Shown: positions 1-7,448 of the stretch, piece after piece | How the letters are laid out: each line of letters begins with the position of its first letter | How positions within the stretch are numbered: the stretch's first letter is position 1 | Assembly: GCA_002717365.1 (NCBI GenBank) | Contig: PBDJ01000028.1 | Location: forward strand, 1 to 57,623 | Reading direction: 5' to 3' | Origin: Acidimicrobiaceae bacterium | GTDB taxonomy: Bacteria; Actinomycetota; Acidimicrobiia; Acidimicrobiales; MedAcidi-G1 | Length of the DNA: 57,623 bases | Made by a program: the position numbers and the translations under genes | Notes under the pieces: generated by a model | Database searches by the model: none | The model's input: only the letters and a program-made list of their open reading frames with translations | Told to the model about the DNA's origin: nothing

Positions 1-414
1 CACTTCCGTCCTGAGTTTCTGAACCGGATTGATGACACCATCGTGTTCCACGAGTTGTCTCTGGAAGAGGTGACGCGCATCGTGGACCTCATGGTGATCC
101 GAGTGGCCGGCCAGCTGGCTGGTCAGGGCATCGGCCTGGAGCTCACGGATGCAGCAAAGGTCTACCTGGCTGAGCAAGGCTACGACCCGTCGATGGGAGC
201 TCGTCCGCTGCGTCGAGCTATCCAGCGGTTGGTTGAGGACCCGTTGTCCGAGCGCCTCCTACACAAGGAATTCTCGGCCGGTGAGATTGTGGTGGTAGAC
301 GTCGAGGAGACCCCGGACGATCCGGACGCACCGGATGGTCGCACGGTCGTATTCCGGGGCATTGCCGGGTTTGAGCCACCGACCGTCGAGATGGCGGTCG
401 AGGGCGCCGAGTAG
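1..414 (+). CDS. clpC: ATP-dependent Clp protease ATP-binding subunit ClpC, C-terminal fragment
   Basis: The window opens inside this gene, and the frame is open from base 1. It reads the end of the second AAA+ module (HFRPEFLNRID, the sensor-2 region) and then the small C-terminal domain with the GYDPSMGARPLRRAIQ signature shared by ClpA/B/C. The FRPEFLNRID and ARPLRR wording, with no ClpB-specific tail, favours ClpC, the unfoldase that feeds ClpP in actinobacteria. An acidic Asp/Glu/Pro-rich linker and a short tail end the protein at the TAG stop. The N-terminal domain and both Walker A motifs lie outside the window. ClpB is the main alternative. Confidence 0.85.
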   Translation, partial: HFRPEFLNRIDDTIVFHELSLEEVTRIVDLMVIRVAGQLAGQGIGLELTDAAKVYLAEQGYDPSMGARPLRRAIQRLVEDPLSERLLHKEFSAGEIVVVDVEETPDDPDAPDGRTVVFRGIAGFEPPTVEMAVEGAE

Positions 415-461
415 CCCACTCGCCGGTCGTCGGGCATCGGCCGGCCAACCAGGAGTCTGCC

Positions 462-1961
462 GTGTACCCGCTGGTTCGTCGCGTGGCCGTCTGGTTGTTC
501 TTGGTTACTGCCCTGGCCGTCTCGGCGTCGGCCTGCCGGGTGGACGCCACGGTCGCCGTCTCGGTAGCCGCCGACGGATCGGGCACCGTCGCCGTCGCTC
601 TGGAACTAGACGCCAGTGCCGTCGAGGCGTTGGGTGGCCTTGACGGCCGGGTTCACATCGGCGACCTAGTAGCCGCCGGCTGGAAGGTGACCGGTCCGAC
701 TACCGATTCCTCGGGTGGGGGCCAAATCTCGGCCGTTAAATCATTCGACGAGCCGTCCCATCTGGGGCCGGTGCTAGCTGAGGTGGCAGGACCGACGGCT
801 ATCCGGGATGTGTCGCTGGTTCGGGAGCGTTCATTTGCCCGGACCACCTGGCGCCTGAGTGGCGCTATCGATCTCTCCGACGGCCTGGATCTGCTGGCCG
901 ATCGGGAGCTTGCCGAGGTGCTTGGGGGTTTGCCATTTGCTCGCTCCGAGGAGGAGCTAGCCGAGATGGCTGGATGTGGCGATGGATCGTGCGCGCCGGC
1001 TGACGCCTTCACCCTGATCCTGGAGGCCACCATGCCTTCCACGGACGACGAAGTAGATCCGGCAGTGCCGATGGTCGTGGAACGGTGGTCGGTGGGCCTT
1101 GGCGACCGATCGGTCACCGTGTTCAGTTCCACCGGGGTCCTGGTTGACCGAGAGCCGAGGACCTGGTTGGCCGTATCGGCCGTGGCTGGCGGCCTGCTCC
1201 TGATTTTCTTGGCCTTCCAGAGTCTTCGCCTCGTCCGGTCTCGGCGATTTGCACGGGCGGTCCCGGCCTCCGTCTCCGACAAGCCCCCAGGCTCTACGGA
1301 GATCAAGGAGGAGCGACGTTCTGCCGCCGAACCGGCTCAACGGAAACTTCGGCTGGTTGTCCTGGGGGGCATTGGGGTGGTGTGGGACGCCGGGAGCGAC
1401 CCGGAGGGCCTACTAGTCCCGTTTGTGCGAGAGCAGGGAGGCGTGGTGGATCCCCGCGAAGTGGCCGATCACTACCGGGCGGCCAGCCTCGGCTACCTAT
1501 CCAGCGAGGAGTTTTGGGGTGCAGTCGGTGTGGTCGGTGACTTCGAGGTGCTGGACGCAGAGTACCTGTCCCGGGTACGGATGAGAGCTGACGTTCTGCC
1601 CTTCCTGGACCGGATGGACGAGCGTTCGATGCCGGTGGCCTGTCTGACTAACGCCGTGCTGGCCTGGTCCTTCCAGCTCCGGGACCGGTTCGAGCTGGAG
1701 GGCCGTCTAGAGCCGTGGGTGGCCTCTGGCGAGGTCGGAGCCCGCAAGCCCAGTCAGGCCATGTTCGAGGCGCTGCGGCGGATGTCCGGTGAGGCATTTG
1801 GCGATATGTTGCTGATCGACTCCGATCCGGCCACTCTGGAGGTTGCCCGTGGCCTAGGCATGTCCACCGTCCTTCTGAGGGGCACGGCTCTGGTTCCGGC
1901 TGATTTTCCACATCCCGTCATCGACGGTTTTGCCGACTTGTTTCGCACTTCTGGTTCCTGA
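462..1961 (+). CDS. LppM-like lipoprotein domain fused through a membrane segment to a degenerate HAD-like domain
   Basis: The GTG start follows an AGGAG ribosome site (AGGAGTCTGCC). Residues 1-25 form a signal peptide ending ASAC, a lipobox-like site with Cys25. Residues 26 to about 230 resemble the LppM/DUF3153 beta-rich domain. A hydrophobic segment at about 235-255 is followed by basic residues, then a linker. Residues 294-499 form a HAD-superfamily domain. Motifs II (CLTN), III (ARKPS) and IV (LLIDSDP) are recognisable. Motif I reads VVLGGIGVVWD, with Val300 where the nucleophilic Asp of the usual FDLGG is expected. The layout places the lipoprotein domain outside and the HAD domain in the cytoplasm. 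It may be a sensor or scaffold rather than a phosphatase. The function is unknown. Confidence 0.75.
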   Translation: MYPLVRRVAVWLFLVTALAVSASACRVDATVAVSVAADGSGTVAVALELDASAVEALGGLDGRVHIGDLVAAGWKVTGPTTDSSGGGQISAVKSFDEPSHLGPVLAEVAGPTAIRDVSLVRERSFARTTWRLSGAIDLSDGLDLLADRELAEVLGGLPFARSEEELAEMAGCGDGSCAPADAFTLILEATMPSTDDEVDPAVPMVVERWSVGLGDRSVTVFSSTGVLVDREPRTWLAVSAVAGGLLLIFLAFQSLRLVRSRRFARAVPASVSDKPPGSTEIKEERRSAAEPAQRKLRLVVLGGIGVVWDAGSDPEGLLVPFVREQGGVVDPREVADHYRAASLGYLSSEEFWGAVGVVGDFEVLDAEYLSRVRMRADVLPFLDRMDERSMPVACLTNAVLAWSFQLRDRFELEGRLEPWVASGEVGARKPSQAMFEALRRMSGEAFGDMLLIDSDPATLEVARGLGMSTVLLRGTALVPADFPHPVIDGFADLFRTSGS

Positions 1962-2035
1962 TCACCCTGGCAGCCGGTTTGCTCCCGAGGACGGCCAGGG
2001 AGGCAGGTGGGGATCCCGTGCGCTAGGCAAGGGGG

Positions 2036-2692
2036 GTGCGAACCAAATTGCCGTCCGGGACTGCCGCCGAGCTGGTCCACCCGCCCACCGGGCCATCTCC
2101 ACGAGGGCTAGTCGTGATCCCCGACGTGATGGGTATGCGGCCGCTTTTCGACGGGTTGGTGGCCCGTCTGGCTGCTGAGTGGGGCTGGTCGGTGGCCGCT
2201 TTCGAGATCTACCCGGGCCGCGAAGGCCTGGACGTGACGGCCCGCCTGGCCGCTGCTTCAACACTCGCCGACGACCGGGTACTGGGCGACGCGGTGGCCG
2301 CCGCCGATCTCACTGCCGCCGACCGGGTGGGGATCCTGGGGTTCTGCATGGGGGGTATGTACACGCTAAAAGCGGTGAGTACTGGGCGCTTCGATCGGCA
2401 CTGCCCCTTCTACGGGATGATCCGGGTGCCTGAGGCCTGGCAGGGTCCGGGACAGGGCGAGCCGCTGGATTCCCTGATCGCAGGCGACACTTCCACGGTG
2501 CTGGCCGTGGTTGGCACCGTGGACGCCTGGACGCCACCCGACGACGTTGATGACCTAGAGGCCACCGGGGTGACCGTCGTGAGATACGCGGAGGCTGACC
2601 ACGGCTTCGTGCATGACCCGGACCGCCCGGCCCATCGGGCCCGCGACGCGGCGGACGCCTGGCGTCGGGTGAAGGCTTGGCTGGATGCCTGA
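2036..2692 (+). CDS. Dienelactone hydrolase family protein
   Basis: This is a 218-residue alpha/beta hydrolase of the dienelactone hydrolase (carboxymethylenebutenolidase) family. The nucleophile elbow is GFCMGG with Cys104, and the rest of the triad is visible as Asp163 (TVDAWTP) and His189 (ADHGF). The Cys-Asp-His triad is typical of DLH rather than Ser esterases. The length is normal for the family. The GTG start is preceded by the purine-rich run AAGGGGG. A TAGGCA box lies directly upstream, so a very short leader is possible. No chlorocatechol genes are nearby, so the substrate cannot be inferred. It is probably a general cytoplasmic lactone or ester hydrolase. Confidence 0.85.
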   Translation: MRTKLPSGTAAELVHPPTGPSPRGLVVIPDVMGMRPLFDGLVARLAAEWGWSVAAFEIYPGREGLDVTARLAAASTLADDRVLGDAVAAADLTAADRVGILGFCMGGMYTLKAVSTGRFDRHCPFYGMIRVPEAWQGPGQGEPLDSLIAGDTSTVLAVVGTVDAWTPPDDVDDLEATGVTVVRYAEADHGFVHDPDRPAHRARDAADAWRRVKAWLDA

Positions 2693-2704
2693 ACAACTGT
2701 TCAG
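2689..2704. terminator. Hairpin spanning both convergent stop codons
   Basis: CTGAAC-AACT-GTTCAG forms a perfect 6-bp stem with a 4-nt loop. It contains the stop of the dienelactone hydrolase gene on one arm and abuts the stop of the opposing crp-like gene on the other. No T-tract follows, so terminator function is inferred from position and symmetry only. Confidence 0.4.
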
Positions 2705-3360
2705 CGTGCTCGGATGGTCAACTGTTCGCGGTTGGTGATGCGGTAGGTCCGGTCGACTTGTTCGATCCAGCCCAAGCGGATGAACGAGGAAATGGCCTTA
2801 TTGACCCGTTCCCGAGAGGCGCCGACCATGCCGGCCAGTTCCTCTTGGGTGATAGGGAGCGAAAACTCCTCCTCCTCGCCGGCCAACTCCAACAGGCGTT
2901 TGGCCGTCCGGCCCGTCACGTCCAAGAACACCGAGTCGGCCAGGGCGGCGTCCATGGTCCGCAGGCGACCGGCCAGCATGGCTACCACCCGCCAAAGGAG
3001 CGTGGGGTCGTCCTCGTAGAGGTCGCGGACCGGCCCGTAGGGGATTGCGGTTACCACCGACGGTTCCAGGGCCCGGGCCTCGGCTGACCTACCTCGACCG
3101 TCGAACAGCCCCATCTCGCCGAATAAGTCGCCTTCCTCCATGAGGGCCACCATGGACTCCCTGCCGTCGATTGACTTGTTGGCGATGGCGATGCGCCCCG
3201 AGACCACTATGAACAACTCATCAGGGGTGTCCCCCTCACGGAACAGGACGTCGCCTCGCCGGAGGTCGAGGTCCTTCCCGGCCTCGGTGATTGCATCTAG
3301 GGACCTGTCATCCAGACTGGCGAACAGAGTGGTTTCACGGAAGAGTGTGGTGTCCGGCAT
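2701..3360 (-). CDS. Crp/Fnr-family transcriptional regulator (GlxR/CRP-like)
   Basis: This 219-residue protein has the Crp layout. An N-terminal cyclic-nucleotide-binding beta-roll (about 10-125) carries the phosphate-binding cassette FGEMGLFDGRGRSAEARA, close to the cAMP-binding consensus with Arg-Ser. A linking helix follows, and then a C-terminal winged helix (about 150-219) with the recognition helix GASRERVNKAISSFI. The intact cassette suggests real cyclic nucleotide binding, as in actinobacterial GlxR/CRP. There are no Fnr-type cysteines at the N-terminus. A possible -10 (TAGCAT) lies 11 nt before the ATG on the minus strand, giving a very short leader. It is probably a global regulator. 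Confidence 0.88.
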   Translation of the reverse strand: MPDTTLFRETTLFASLDDRSLDAITEAGKDLDLRRGDVLFREGDTPDELFIVVSGRIAIANKSIDGRESMVALMEEGDLFGEMGLFDGRGRSAEARALEPSVVTAIPYGPVRDLYEDDPTLLWRVVAMLAGRLRTMDAALADSVFLDVTGRTAKRLLELAGEEEEFSLPITQEELAGMVGASRERVNKAISSFIRLGWIEQVDRTYRITNREQLTIRAR

Positions 3361-3459
3361 GTCGAGTGGCCATGCTAGTGAGGTGTTCTGTCAGCCACTG
3401 CCACCGAAAATTGGTCTCGTCCGCATTCCGGTCGTCGGGTCTGTCCCCGGGACCTCCGG

Positions 3460-4143
3460 ATGACTGTTCGGGATCGCCGGGCGGTGGTGTGGTCGGTGGT
3501 AGTGGCCGCCGGGAGCGGCGAGCGGTTTGGGGGAGATAAGCAGGCCGCTGACCTGGCCGGCCAACCGGTGGTCGTCCGGGCGGTTCGGGCCGCCACCTCG
3601 GTTTCCGACGGGGTCGTGGTCGTGGCAACTGCTGACCGGCGTTCGGCGGTGGTCGACCTACTGGCCGGTCTGGATGGGGTGGAGGCCATCGTGAATGGTG
3701 GGGACACCCGGTCGGCATCGGTGCGCTGCGGTCTGGCCGCCGTTCCCGCTGATGCTGAGGTGGTACTGGTCCACGACGGGGCGAGGCCGCTGGCCACCCC
3801 AGATCTGTTTCGCCGGGTCGTTGAGGCGGTGTGTCTAGGAGCCGAAGCTGTTGTCCCCGGCATCCCGTTAGCCGACTCGCTACGGTCCGTCGAAGGCCGA
3901 GTTATCGATCGCGATGGGGTGATTGCCGTGCAGACGCCACAGGGCTTCGCCGCTGAGGCCCTGCGACGAGCCCATGCCGATGGGGGCGAGGCCTCTGACG
4001 ACGCCACGTTGGTTGAGGCGACGGGTGTCACAGTGGTGGTTGTGGAAGGGGAGCCAGCGAACCTGAAGGTCACTCGGCCGATGGACCTAGCGTTGGCGGT
4101 CCTCGAGGTGACCAGTGCGGCGGAGCAGTCGACCGATGCCTGA
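3460..4143 (+). CDS. ispD: 2-C-methyl-D-erythritol 4-phosphate cytidylyltransferase
   Basis: IspD transfers CMP from CTP to MEP in the non-mevalonate isoprenoid pathway. The N-terminal nucleotide-binding signature AAGSGERFGGDKQ is present with its Gly, Arg and Lys residues. The downstream family motifs VHDGARPL and VQTPQGF are also clear. At 227 residues the length is normal. Its last 8 bp overlap the start of ispF, so the two consecutive MEP-pathway steps are translationally coupled. It appears to be the first gene of an ispD-ispF-rlmB operon. Confidence 0.95.
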   Translation: MTVRDRRAVVWSVVVAAGSGERFGGDKQAADLAGQPVVVRAVRAATSVSDGVVVVATADRRSAVVDLLAGLDGVEAIVNGGDTRSASVRCGLAAVPADAEVVLVHDGARPLATPDLFRRVVEAVCLGAEAVVPGIPLADSLRSVEGRVIDRDGVIAVQTPQGFAAEALRRAHADGGEASDDATLVEATGVTVVVVEGEPANLKVTRPMDLALAVLEVTSAAEQSTDA

Positions 4144-4624
4144 GATACGGGTCGGCCAGGGGTTCGATGTCCATCCGTTCAGCGACGACCCGGGCCGTCG
4201 GCTGGTGCTAGGAGGCGTGGCCTTCGACGGCCGGGGACTGAGCGGGCACAGCGACGCCGACGTGGTGGCCCACGCTGTGACCGACGCCCTCCTTGGGGCG
4301 GCCGGCTTAGGCGATATCGGCCAGCGCTACCCCGACACCGATCCTGCTCACGCCGGGGCCGACAGCATGGATCTGCTGGCCGACAGCGTTGCCGCCGTCC
4401 GGGCCGACGGCTGGGAAGTGGCCAACGTCGACTGCACGGTGGTCTTGGAGGCCCCAAGGTTGGCCTCCCGTCGGACCGATATGCAGGAGGCTCTAGCTGT
4501 CGTGGTCGGTGCGGCGGTGACCATCAAGGGGAAGCGAGCCGAAGGTCTGGGCGCTATCGGCCGGGAGGAGGGTGTGGCCTGCTTCGCCGTGGCCCTCCTG
4601 ACCCGGCCCGGGACTCCCTCGTGA
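4136..4624 (+). CDS. ispF: 2-C-methyl-D-erythritol 2,4-cyclodiphosphate synthase
   Basis: IspF cyclises CDP-ME 2-phosphate to MEcPP with release of CMP. I start it at the ATG at 4136 because the protein then begins MPEIRVGQGFDVHPF, matching the family N-terminus with the metal-binding Asp and His of DVH. The LSGHSDADVVAHAVTDALLGA block supplies the rest of the zinc site and the trimer interface. The C-terminal KGKRAEGLGAIGREEG is also standard. The 162-residue length is typical. A longer in-frame start at 4115 exists but would add only a non-conserved basic tail. Its stop overlaps the next start in GTGA. Confidence 0.95.
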   Translation: MPEIRVGQGFDVHPFSDDPGRRLVLGGVAFDGRGLSGHSDADVVAHAVTDALLGAAGLGDIGQRYPDTDPAHAGADSMDLLADSVAAVRADGWEVANVDCTVVLEAPRLASRRTDMQEALAVVVGAAVTIKGKRAEGLGAIGREEGVACFAVALLTRPGTPS

Positions 4625-5544
4625 GCGGAACTCGGGGTCCCAAGCGAGGCGACGGCCGGTCTACCCGATCAACCGGTGGTGGAGGTAGGGGCGGCGGTCG
4701 ATCGGGACCCAGACGCCGATCGACCGGCCGGCCCGGTCCCCGGGGTCGCGGCCAGCGAGGAAGCACCCCGATGGGGAACCGTCCGGACGGCCCACCGAAG
4801 GGCCTAGGAGGCGACCAGGTGGAGGGCCGACAGGCGGTCCGGGAACTGTTGCTAGCCGGAACGCGACGGACCCGGGAGGTCCTAATGGCCGGCGACCTGG
4901 ACCCCGCCCCGATCTTGGACGACATCATCGATCTGGCCGACGAGGCCAGGGTCACCATCCGGGAGGTGTCCCGGTTCAAGTTCGAGTCGGTGGCACGCAC
5001 CGATGCCCCCCAGGGGGTACTGGCCCTGGCCCAGCCGATCCGCGAACACGAGCTGGAGGACCTGCTTGGTCCTGACGCCTCTGGTCGTGATCCGTTCCTG
5101 CTGCTGTTGGACGGGGTAACCGATCCTGGCAACTTGGGGGCCATTCTCCGGTCGGCTGAGTGCGCCGGGGTTACCGGCGTTGTGCTACCCCGCCACCGGG
5201 CTGCCGGCGTAACGGCGGCAGCTACCAAGTCGGCAGCCGGGGCCATCGAGCACCTGCGGATGACTCGAGTGTCGGGACTCCCCAAGGCGCTGGGCCACTT
5301 GGCCAAGGCGGGGGTGTGGTCGGTGGGTTTGGACGTCGGTGGCGACACGGCCATTCACAACCTGGCGGTGGCCGACCAACCGGTTGCCCTCGTCCTGGGC
5401 GCCGAAGGCTCGGGTCTGTCACGCCTGGTTCGCGAACGATGCGACACCATTGCCCATATCCCGCTGGTCGGGGTCCTGGGGTCACTGAACGTGTCAGCCG
5501 CTGCTGCCGTGGCCCTATTCGAGGTGGCCCGCTGTCGGACCTGA
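4621..5544 (+). CDS. rlmB: TrmH/SpoU-family 23S rRNA 2'-O-methyltransferase (RlmB-like) with an Arg/Gly-rich tail
   Basis: The GTG start overlaps the ispF stop by 4 nt. Residues 1 to about 60 are almost entirely Gly, Arg, Pro and Ser with GRGG-type repeats and are probably disordered and RNA-binding. The SpoU substrate-binding domain follows (VEGRQAVRELLLAG onward), then the SPOUT knot domain. The SAM-binding motifs are LDGVTDPGNLGAILRSAECAGV, LVLGAEGSGLSRLV and IPLVGVLGSLNVSAAAAVALFE. It should methylate G2251 (E. coli numbering) or a related ribose in 23S rRNA. The exact target is not proven, and tRNA Gm18-type activity is a less likely alternative. Confidence 0.9.
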   Translation: MSGTRGPKRGDGRSTRSTGGGGRGGGRSGPRRRSTGRPGPRGRGQRGSTPMGNRPDGPPKGLGGDQVEGRQAVRELLLAGTRRTREVLMAGDLDPAPILDDIIDLADEARVTIREVSRFKFESVARTDAPQGVLALAQPIREHELEDLLGPDASGRDPFLLLLDGVTDPGNLGAILRSAECAGVTGVVLPRHRAAGVTAAATKSAAGAIEHLRMTRVSGLPKALGHLAKAGVWSVGLDVGGDTAIHNLAVADQPVALVLGAEGSGLSRLVRERCDTIAHIPLVGVLGSLNVSAAAAVALFEVARCRT

Positions 5545-5567
5545 GTCCGGTGGCCGGCTGGACGGCT

Positions 5568-5612
5568 TAGGTCGCGAACCCGGGGCGGGTGTGCCCGCGG
5601 GCCCGCGACCTA
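5568..5612. terminator. Long inverted repeat between convergent genes
   Basis: The outer arms TAGGTCGCG (5568-5576) and CGCGACCTA (5604-5612) are perfect complements. Inside them GCGGG-TGTG-CCCGC forms a second hairpin. The structure sits between the ends of rlmB and the opposing membrane-protein gene. It looks like a GC-rich bidirectional terminator without a clear U-tract. Confidence 0.5.
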
Positions 5613-5621
5613 TGACCTTGG

Positions 5622-6239
5622 TCAGGCTGTCGCGCCCGTCCTGCGGAACATGATGATGCTGGAGAGCAGCAGCCAGACGCCGAACACCAGGAAGCCGACG
5701 AAGGAGATCGGGTGGGGGATCACGAGGATGAGGGCTGCCGCGTAGCCGATCCAGGCCAGCCACGAGGGGATGAGGTCCGTCTGCTTCGCTGAGGCGCTCA
5801 CGCCGACCATGATGAGGAACATGCCGAGGAGGAAAGGCAGCCACAGGTACTGGAGCATGGCGCTGACCGCCACCACTGCAGCGGCAGGCATGTGCTCGGC
5901 GGCGTCGAGGAGGGCAACCCGGGAAGCGGAGTCCACGGCGATTCCGACGGCGATGAAGACGGTGCCCACGGCAACGGCGGGGGTCAGGATGGTCACCCCT
6001 CGTTCCCGAAGGGCGTTGCTGGTCCAGAGCCCCCAGAGCAGCATGAGGATCCCTATGGGGATCCCTAACCACATGGAGAACCAGGCCCCGCCGCCCAGGT
6101 CCACCCAGTGGGCGACGATCTGCTCGGTGGTCTTCTCGGACACATCCGGTGGATCGCCGTCGATGGAGATGGTGACGAAGACGCCGATGATCGAGACGGC
6201 CCCGAACAGGGCACCGAAGCGTTCGATGAAGCGTTGCAA
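5622..6239 (-). CDS. Multi-pass membrane protein of unknown function
   Basis: This 205-residue protein has about six hydrophobic segments and only short loops. The longest loop, after the first segment, contains DGDPPDVSEKTTEQIVAHW. The start codon is TTG, chosen because GAGGAG lies 6 nt upstream and no ATG or GTG is better placed. The general shape resembles DUF4386-type integral membrane proteins, but I cannot assign a family with confidence. It ends a few bases from the rlmB-side hairpin and is transcribed towards it. No enzymatic motif is visible. Confidence 0.7.
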   Translation of the reverse strand: MQRFIERFGALFGAVSIIGVFVTISIDGDPPDVSEKTTEQIVAHWVDLGGGAWFSMWLGIPIGILMLLWGLWTSNALRERGVTILTPAVAVGTVFIAVGIAVDSASRVALLDAAEHMPAAAVVAVSAMLQYLWLPFLLGMFLIMVGVSASAKQTDLIPSWLAWIGYAAALILVIPHPISFVGFLVFGVWLLLSSIIMFRRTGATA

Positions 6240-6325
6240 GGGTGACTCCTCACTGCCGGTGACAGGGTCTGCTCCCCGCCGGAATCGTGATCATCGCACG
6301 GATTTGGCTGGAGAAGCGGAACTCG

Positions 6326-6399
6326 AGCCCGGGGTCGGATTCGAACCGACGACCTGACGCTTACAAGGCGCCTGCTCTGACCAACTGAGCTACCCGGGC
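6326..6399 (-). tRNA. tRNA-Thr (anticodon TGT)
   Basis: The minus strand folds into a full cloverleaf. The acceptor arm is GCCCGGG/CCCGGGC, the D arm is GCTC-AGTTGGTCA-GAGC, and the anticodon stem GGCGC/GCGTC has one G-T pair. The loop is CTTGTAA with anticodon TGT, reading ACA. The T arm is GTCGG-TTCGAAT-CCGAC. The discriminator base is T and CCA is not encoded, so it must be added after transcription. Confidence 0.95.
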
Positions 6400-6537
6400 G
6401 AAACGACGCTGGTGGTAGCGCCGCACCCACCCGAGACTACTGAGGCGGGCCAAGCACGTCGCCCGATCCACCCCGGTAGCCGGACCTATGAAGGGGGGGT
6501 ACTTGAACCACCCCCCGCGGTGGAGGATCATCGGGTT

Positions 6538-6798
6538 GTGGCACTGACACAGCGGGAGCGCGACATCTTGGACTTCGAGCGGTCCTGGTGGACGGCCACC
6601 GCACCGAAGGACGTGCAGATCCGGGAGCGGTTTGAGCTCTCGGCGACTCGCTACCACCAGTTGCTCGGCGAGTTACTCGGTACCGCCGACGCCATGGACT
6701 ACGACCCGCTCGTGGTTCGCCGCCTCCAGCGCCAGCGAGATCGCCGTCGGCGAGCTCGCCTTGAGCCACGGATGGTTGAAGAAGACGGCACCCAATGA
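6538..6798 (+). CDS. DUF3263 domain-containing protein
   Basis: The 86-residue product matches the small actinobacterial DUF3263 family. It has LTQRERDILDFERSWW at the N-terminus, then RERFELSATRYHQLLGELL, which reads like a helix-turn-helix, and a very basic C-terminal helix. I chose the GTG at 6538 because GGAGG lies 11 nt upstream and homologous proteins begin just before LTxRE. The open frame extends back to 6412 but that part has no family resemblance. Its ATGA overlap with the LytR_C gene implies co-translation. The role is unknown and may be DNA-binding. Confidence 0.85.
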   Translation: MALTQRERDILDFERSWWTATAPKDVQIRERFELSATRYHQLLGELLGTADAMDYDPLVVRRLQRQRDRRRRARLEPRMVEEDGTQ

Positions 6799-7439
6799 AC
6801 GTGGGCCGCGGCGGCGGAGGGCTCGGCCCCAGCAACGCCGCTGCCGCGCCGCGGGCCTTTCTGCTCATTGCGGTGGCTGTTGTGCTGGGCTTGGTCCTGC
6901 TCTGGAAGGGTCTGGACGACACCCCAGGGCTCGGCCCGGTGGCCGACAGCGGAGAAGAGACGGCGGTAGCCGATAGTTCGGCTGGAGAGATAGAGGGCGC
7001 GTCGGGAACAGTCACTCCCACCTCGACGGAGGTCGTGGGTGGTGACGCGGAACTTTCGCCAACCACCACAGTTGCTCCTACCACCACTCGGGAACTCTTT
7101 CCGGCGCCCACCCATGCACCCAACGAGGTGAAGGTTCTGGTGGCCAACGGTTCCGGGGTCTCAGGTGCTGCCGGAAAGGTCACCGACATGCTCAGTCCGC
7201 TCGGGTGGGCCATGGAGTCCCCGGCCAACGCCGAAAAGGCCAGCGCTACTCGGATCTACTACCGCACCGGCTACGTGGCCGATGCCAAGGTGATCGTGGA
7301 CCACTTCGGAGAGATTGCGGACGTTCTCGAGGAGATGCCGCCCGGCGGCCCGGCCGTACCATCCAACGCCGAGGAGAGGGTAGCCAACGCCGACATCGTG
7401 TTGATCCTGGGCTCCGACCTGCGCATCCAGTCCAGCTGA
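6795..7439 (+). CDS. LytR C-terminal domain protein, membrane-anchored
   Basis: This is a 214-residue protein with a short cytoplasmic N-terminus, one membrane helix at about 17-36, and a Ser/Thr/Glu-rich extracytoplasmic linker with several Thr-Thr runs. A LytR_C domain follows (about 113-205, beginning EVKVLVANGSGVSGAAGKV). LytR_C domains accompany LCP ligases that attach teichoic acid or arabinogalactan to peptidoglycan, but no LCP domain is present here. Standalone LytR_C proteins next to DUF3263 are a common actinobacterial arrangement. An envelope role is inferred. Confidence 0.85.
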   Translation: MNVGRGGGGLGPSNAAAAPRAFLLIAVAVVLGLVLLWKGLDDTPGLGPVADSGEETAVADSSAGEIEGASGTVTPTSTEVVGGDAELSPTTTVAPTTTRELFPAPTHAPNEVKVLVANGSGVSGAAGKVTDMLSPLGWAMESPANAEKASATRIYYRTGYVADAKVIVDHFGEIADVLEEMPPGGPAVPSNAEERVANADIVLILGSDLRIQSS

Positions 7440-7448
7440 GGTTGGCTG

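Noticed and set aside
6412-6537. Longer N-terminus for the DUF3263 protein
   Set aside because: No family similarity and no ribosome site at 6412, while the GTG at 6538 has GGAGG upstream.
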